Source: Gemmatimonadota bacterium (GTDB taxonomy: Bacteria; Gemmatimonadota; Gemmatimonadetes; Longimicrobiales; UBA6960). From it: DNA of 9,283 nucleotides. This document shows positions 6,147 to 9,283 of this stretch, piece by piece (position 1 is the stretch's first letter; each line of letters starts with the position of its first letter). The notes below the pieces were generated by a model. The model made no database searches, was not told the origin of the DNA, and saw nothing but the letters and a program-made list of their open reading frames with translations. The position numbers and the translations under genes were made by a program. The stretch covers positions 1 through 9,283 of the forward strand of contig JAHWKH010000069.1 of assembly GCA_019347995.1 (NCBI GenBank), read 5' to 3'.

Positions 6147-8041
6147 TGTGCGGCATCGCCGGCATCGTCGCCCTGGGCCCCGCGGGCCGCACCCCCGATC
6201 CCGCCGTCGTCCGCGCCATGGCCGAGCGCCTCGTCCACCGGGGCCCCGACGCGCGCACGTCGTGGACCTCCCCTTCCGGCCGCTGCGCCCTGGGCCACGC
6301 GCGCCTGCGGGTCATCGACCTGGAGACCGGCGGCCAGCCCATGGCCAACGAGGACGGCACGGTGCAGGTGGTGTTCAACGGCGAGATCTACAACTTCGCG
6401 GAGCTGCGCCGGGAGCTGATGGCGCTCGGGCACAGCTTCCGCTCCACCGGCGACACGGAGGTCATCGTCCACGGCTGGGAGGCGTGGGGCGAGGGCGTGG
6501 TGGAGCGGCTGGACGGAATGTTCGCTTTCGGCCTGTGGGACGAGCGGCGGGGGCGCCTGCTGCTGGCCCGGGACAGGCCGGGCAAGAAGCCCCTCTACTG
6601 GGCGGAGAAGGACGGCGCGCTGCTGTTCGCCTCGGAGATCAAGGCGCTGCTGGACGCCGGCGTGGAGCCCGACGCCGACCCGCGGGCCTTCCCACTGTAC
6701 CTGGCCTACGGCTACGTGCCGGCGCCGGGGACGTTCTACCGTGCCGTGCGCAAGCTCCCTCCGGCCACGCTCATGACCATGGAGGCCGACGGCGCCCGCC
6801 GGGAGCGGCGCTACTGGTCCCTGCGCTTTCGCTCCGGCGACATGCGTCGCGGCGACGCCGTGGAGCGGGTGCGGACGACCATGGAGGACGCCGTCCGGCG
6901 ACGCCTGGTGGCCGACGTGCCCCTGGGCGCGTTCCTGTCGGGCGGCATCGACTCGTCGGTCGTGGTGGGCCTCATGAGCCGCCTCTCCGACCGCCCCGTG
7001 CGCACGTTCTCCATCGGCTTCGGCGACGACCCCGGCTACGACGAGACGGCGTACGCGCGGCGCGTGGCCGACCACTTCGGCTCCGACCACACCGAGTTCC
7101 GGGTGGAGGCGGGCGCGGTGGAGCTGGTGGACCGCCTGGTGGACGCCTACGACGAGCCCTTCGGCGACTCCTCGGCCATCCCCACCTCCATCGTGTCGGG
7201 GCTGGCCCGGGAGCACGTCACCGTGGCGCTCACGGGGGACGGCGGCGACGAGATATTCGCCGGCTATCCGCGCTTCCTGGGGATGGTGATCGCCGAGCGC
7301 ATGCCGCGCTGGGCCGCCCGGGTGGGCGACGCCCTGGGGCGCCGCCTGCCGCACCACGACGACTTCCGCCACCCCACGCGCCGCTTCTCCCGGTTCTTCC
7401 ACGCCGCCGCGCTTCCGGCCGAGGAGCGCATGCTCCGCTGGATCGGCTTCTTCGCCGACGACGTGGACGCGCTGCTCCGGCCCGGGCTCGCCGCCGCGCT
7501 GGACGGCCGCGCCCTCACGGCCCACTTCCGGGCGCCGCTGGAGGCCCACGCCGGCCAATCGCCGCTGGCGCGGGCGCTGGCCCTCAACTTCGAGACGTAC
7601 CTCCCTGAGGACCTCTTGGTGAAGGCCGACCGCTGCTCCATGACCCACGGCCTCGAGCTCAGGAGCCCGTTCCTGGACACCGCCGTCATGGAGCTGGCGG
7701 CGGGGCTGCCCGACCGGCTGCGCATACGTGGGGGCACCCTCAAGTGGATCCTGCGGGAGGCGTACCGGGACATGCTGCCCCCCGGGGTCCTCTCCCGGGG
7801 CAAGATGGGCTTCGGCATCCCGCTCCCCATGTGGTTCCGCACCCACTGGCGCCCCCTCCTGGAGGCGCGCATCCTCGCGCCCGAGGCGCGCCTGTGGAGC
7901 GTGCTCCGTCCCGAGCCGGTGCGGCGCATGGCGGAGGCCCACCTGGCGGGCACCGCCGACTTCGGCCACCAGCTCTGGGCGCTGCTCACGCTGGAGACGT
8001 GGCTCGAGCGGGCGCCGGTGCGGCTGCCGGAGCTGGAGTGA
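6146..8041 (+). CDS. asnB: Glutamine-dependent asparagine synthetase-type amidotransferase
   Basis: A 631-aa AsnB-family enzyme that hydrolyses glutamine and uses ATP to amidate a carboxylate. The start ATG makes Cys2 (MCGIAGIV) the N-terminal nucleophile after methionine removal, which fixes the start. The class II glutaminase domain covers about residues 2-200 with LVHRGPDA, VVFNGEIYNF and STGDTEV. The synthetase domain has the ATP pyrophosphatase PP-loop SGGIDSS (265-271), then SIGFGDDPGYDE, TGDGGDEIFAGYPRF (363-377), YLPEDLLVKADRCSMTHGLE and MGFGIPLPMWF. Nothing essential appears missing. In polysaccharide loci such paralogues are thought to amidate sugar acids or attached amino acids, not free aspartate; paralogues also occur beside exosortase A (PEP-CTERM) systems. 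A housekeeping role in asparagine synthesis cannot be excluded. It is coupled to the upstream methyltransferase by TGATG. An 82-nt gap without an evident hairpin or promoter follows. Confidence 0.95.
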   Translation: MCGIAGIVALGPAGRTPDPAVVRAMAERLVHRGPDARTSWTSPSGRCALGHARLRVIDLETGGQPMANEDGTVQVVFNGEIYNFAELRRELMALGHSFRSTGDTEVIVHGWEAWGEGVVERLDGMFAFGLWDERRGRLLLARDRPGKKPLYWAEKDGALLFASEIKALLDAGVEPDADPRAFPLYLAYGYVPAPGTFYRAVRKLPPATLMTMEADGARRERRYWSLRFRSGDMRRGDAVERVRTTMEDAVRRRLVADVPLGAFLSGGIDSSVVVGLMSRLSDRPVRTFSIGFGDDPGYDETAYARRVADHFGSDHTEFRVEAGAVELVDRLVDAYDEPFGDSSAIPTSIVSGLAREHVTVALTGDGGDEIFAGYPRFLGMVIAERMPRWAARVGDALGRRLPHHDDFRHPTRRFSRFFHAAALPAEERMLRWIGFFADDVDALLRPGLAAALDGRALTAHFRAPLEAHAGQSPLARALALNFETYLPEDLLVKADRCSMTHGLELRSPFLDTAVMELAAGLPDRLRIRGGTLKWILREAYRDMLPPGVLSRGKMGFGIPLPMWFRTHWRPLLEARILAPEARLWSVLRPEPVRRMAEAHLAGTADFGHQLWALLTLETWLERAPVRLPELE

Positions 8042-8123
8042 GCGAGATCGAGCATCCTTGTCCGTCGCGCGCCCGCGACCGACCTTCAGCCCGTCTCCCC
8101 GCATCCCCGGCTCCGGGAACGCC

Positions 8124-9283
8124 ATGAGCTTTCCCCTGATCACCGCCATCGTGGCCGCGCTGGCCCTGACGCTCACCGCCCTCCTCACGCCCCTGGTGCG
8201 GGGCGCGGCGCTGGGGATGGGGCTCGTGCGCCAGGCGCAGGCCGACCGCTGGCACCGGCGGCCGACGCCCGCCATCGGGGGCGTGGCCATCTTCCTGGGG
8301 TTCGGCATCGCGCTTGGCGTGGGCTGGATCCTCGATCCCGAGGCCGCCTCGGCCCTGGCGTACCTGCCGCCCCAGGCCATCCTGCCCTGGACGCCGTGGG
8401 AGGGGCTGCTGGCGGCGGGGACGCTGGTGTTCCTGGTGGGGCTGGTGGACGACCTCTTCCGGCTGAACCCGGTGCAGAAGCTGGCCGGCCAGATCGCCGC
8501 GGCCGTGCTGCTGGTCCTCTCGGGCGTCGGGGTGTGGCTGACGGGACTCTACCTGCTGGACGCCGCGCTGTCGGTCCTGTGGTTCGTGGCCATCACCAAC
8601 GCCCTGAACCTGCTGGACAACATGGACGGGCTGGCGACGGGGGTGGCGGCCATCGCGGGCGGCTACCTGAGCCTCCTCTTCCTGCTGGAGGGGGAGGCCG
8701 GGCTCCTCTTGCTGTCGCTGGCGTTCACGGCGGCCCTCGTGGGCTTCCTGGTCCACAACTACCCGCCGGCCCGCATCTTCATGGGCGACTCGGGCTCCCT
8801 GTTCCTGGGACTCTTCCTGGCAGCGCTTTCGCTCTCCCCGGCGCCGGGGCTCTCCCGCAGCCTCTTCGCCGTCGTCGCGGTGCCGGCGCTGGTGCTCGCC
8901 ATCCCCATCCTGGACACGACGCTGGTCACCCTGGGACGCATGCTCGAGGGGCGGCCCATCTCGGAGGGGGGGAAGGACCACACCTCGCACCGTCTCGTGG
9001 CGCTGGGCGTGAGCGAGGAGCGGGCGCTGTGGGTGCTGTGGTCGCTGGCCCTGCTGGGCGGCGCCATCGCGCTCCTGCTGCGCACCGTGGAGCGGGGCAC
9101 GGCCTACGTGCTCGGCGGCGTCCTTCTGACGGGGCTCATCCTGCTGGGCGCGTACCTCCTGAGCGTGCGGCTGCGGGCCCTGCGGCGGCAGGAGGGGCCG
9201 CGGCTGCCGCTCTACGAGATGTTCGTCTCCTGGAACGAGCGCGTCCCCGTCCTGCCCTTCGTCATGGACGCGCTGCTGGTGGC
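8124..9283 (+). CDS. WecA/MraY-family polyprenyl-phosphate sugar-1-phosphate transferase (3' end outside window)
   Basis: A polytopic inner-membrane enzyme that should transfer a sugar-1-phosphate (often GlcNAc-1-P) from a UDP-sugar to undecaprenyl phosphate, the first step of glycan repeat-unit assembly. The frame is open from ATG 8124 to the window end (386 codons). Many hydrophobic segments are visible, starting with FPLITAIVAALALTLTALL. Family motifs in order: RRPTPAIGGVAIF (residues 47-59), the DD pair D109/D110 in LVDDLFRLNP, N159-x-x-N-x-x-D165-x-x-D168-G (ALNLLDNMDGL), RIFMGDSG (217-224) and KDHTSHRL (284-291). HTSHRL stands where WecA/TagO-like proteins carry their His-rich loop, which separates it from peptidoglycan MraY. 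Common members end at about 330-365 aa. Here a linker (LYEMFVSWNERVP) and a further hydrophobic stretch continue past residue 370, hinting at an added domain. The 8042-8123 gap shows only a weak GGGAA before the start. Confidence 0.93.
   Translation, partial: MSFPLITAIVAALALTLTALLTPLVRGAALGMGLVRQAQADRWHRRPTPAIGGVAIFLGFGIALGVGWILDPEAASALAYLPPQAILPWTPWEGLLAAGTLVFLVGLVDDLFRLNPVQKLAGQIAAAVLLVLSGVGVWLTGLYLLDAALSVLWFVAITNALNLLDNMDGLATGVAAIAGGYLSLLFLLEGEAGLLLLSLAFTAALVGFLVHNYPPARIFMGDSGSLFLGLFLAALSLSPAPGLSRSLFAVVAVPALVLAIPILDTTLVTLGRMLEGRPISEGGKDHTSHRLVALGVSEERALWVLWSLALLGGAIALLLRTVERGTAYVLGGVLLTGLILLGAYLLSVRLRALRRQEGPRLPLYEMFVSWNERVPVLPFVMDALLV

Noticed and set aside
8042..8123. Terminator or promoter in the gap between the amidotransferase and the WecA-like gene
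   Set aside because: No stable stem followed by a T-run and no convincing -35/-10 pair could be found by eye.
5654..8380. 908-codon open frame on the - strand opposite the amidotransferase gene
   Set aside because: It is the antisense shadow of a well-supported AsnB gene in high-GC DNA; the translation is low-complexity, rich in R, A, G, H and P, with no recognisable domain.
7986..8990. 334-codon open frame on the - strand opposite the WecA-like gene
   Set aside because: Its product is a biased Q/R/H/G-rich string, while the + strand has all motifs of a known membrane enzyme family.

Overview
The window is a very GC-rich, one-directional stretch of a cell-surface polysaccharide (exopolysaccharide, O-antigen or capsule type) biosynthesis locus. 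All nine supported coding regions are on the + strand. Most neighbours overlap by 1 to 10 nt or lie closer than about 85 nt, as in a translationally coupled operon. The codon use (strong G/C third positions) and the gene types suggest a high-GC soil or sediment bacterium, for example Gemmatimonadota, Actinomycetota or a similar phylum. The sequence alone does not fix the taxon, and no rRNA, tRNA, CRISPR array or insertion sequence was seen.

Layout: (1) bases 2-724, the 3' part of a GT-B glycosyltransferase; (2) 715-1806, a complete GT-B glycosyltransferase; (3) 1803-2366, a chimeric, internally deleted glycosyltransferase remnant that is still open; (4) 2363-3265, an FkbM-family methyltransferase; (5) 3274-4404, a GT4-type glycosyltransferase; (6) 4466-5251, a class I (Methyltransf_24/CmcI-like) methyltransferase; (7) 5244-6146, a class I methyltransferase with an N-terminal CxxC/CxxC zinc-ribbon-like segment; (8) 6146-8041, a glutamine-dependent asparagine synthetase-type amidotransferase; (9) 8124-9283, a WecA/MraY-family polyprenyl-phosphate sugar-1-phosphate transferase running off the window.

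The likely joint job is as follows. The WecA-like membrane enzyme loads the first sugar phosphate on the lipid carrier, the glycosyltransferases extend the repeat unit, the three methyltransferases decorate sugars, and the AsnB-like protein amidates a carboxylate such as a uronic acid or an aminoacyl group. This pathway is inferred from family membership; no substrate can be read from the sequence.

The most unusual structure is a pair of direct repeats of about 145 bp (1747-1892 and 4411-4555, 8 substitutions and 1 indel by my alignment). They bracket a 2.66-kb module holding the remnant gene 3, the FkbM methyltransferase and glycosyltransferase 5. Each repeat spans the same junction: the last codons of a gene-2-like glycosyltransferase plus the first 30 codons of the gene-6 methyltransferase. 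Recombination between the copies would remove the module cleanly and place gene 2 directly against gene 6. The module therefore looks like a recent recombinational insertion or duplication in the glycan locus, and it left a chimeric gene and a frameshifted gene tail as scars. I see no evidence for a defence system or another wholly new kind of system here.
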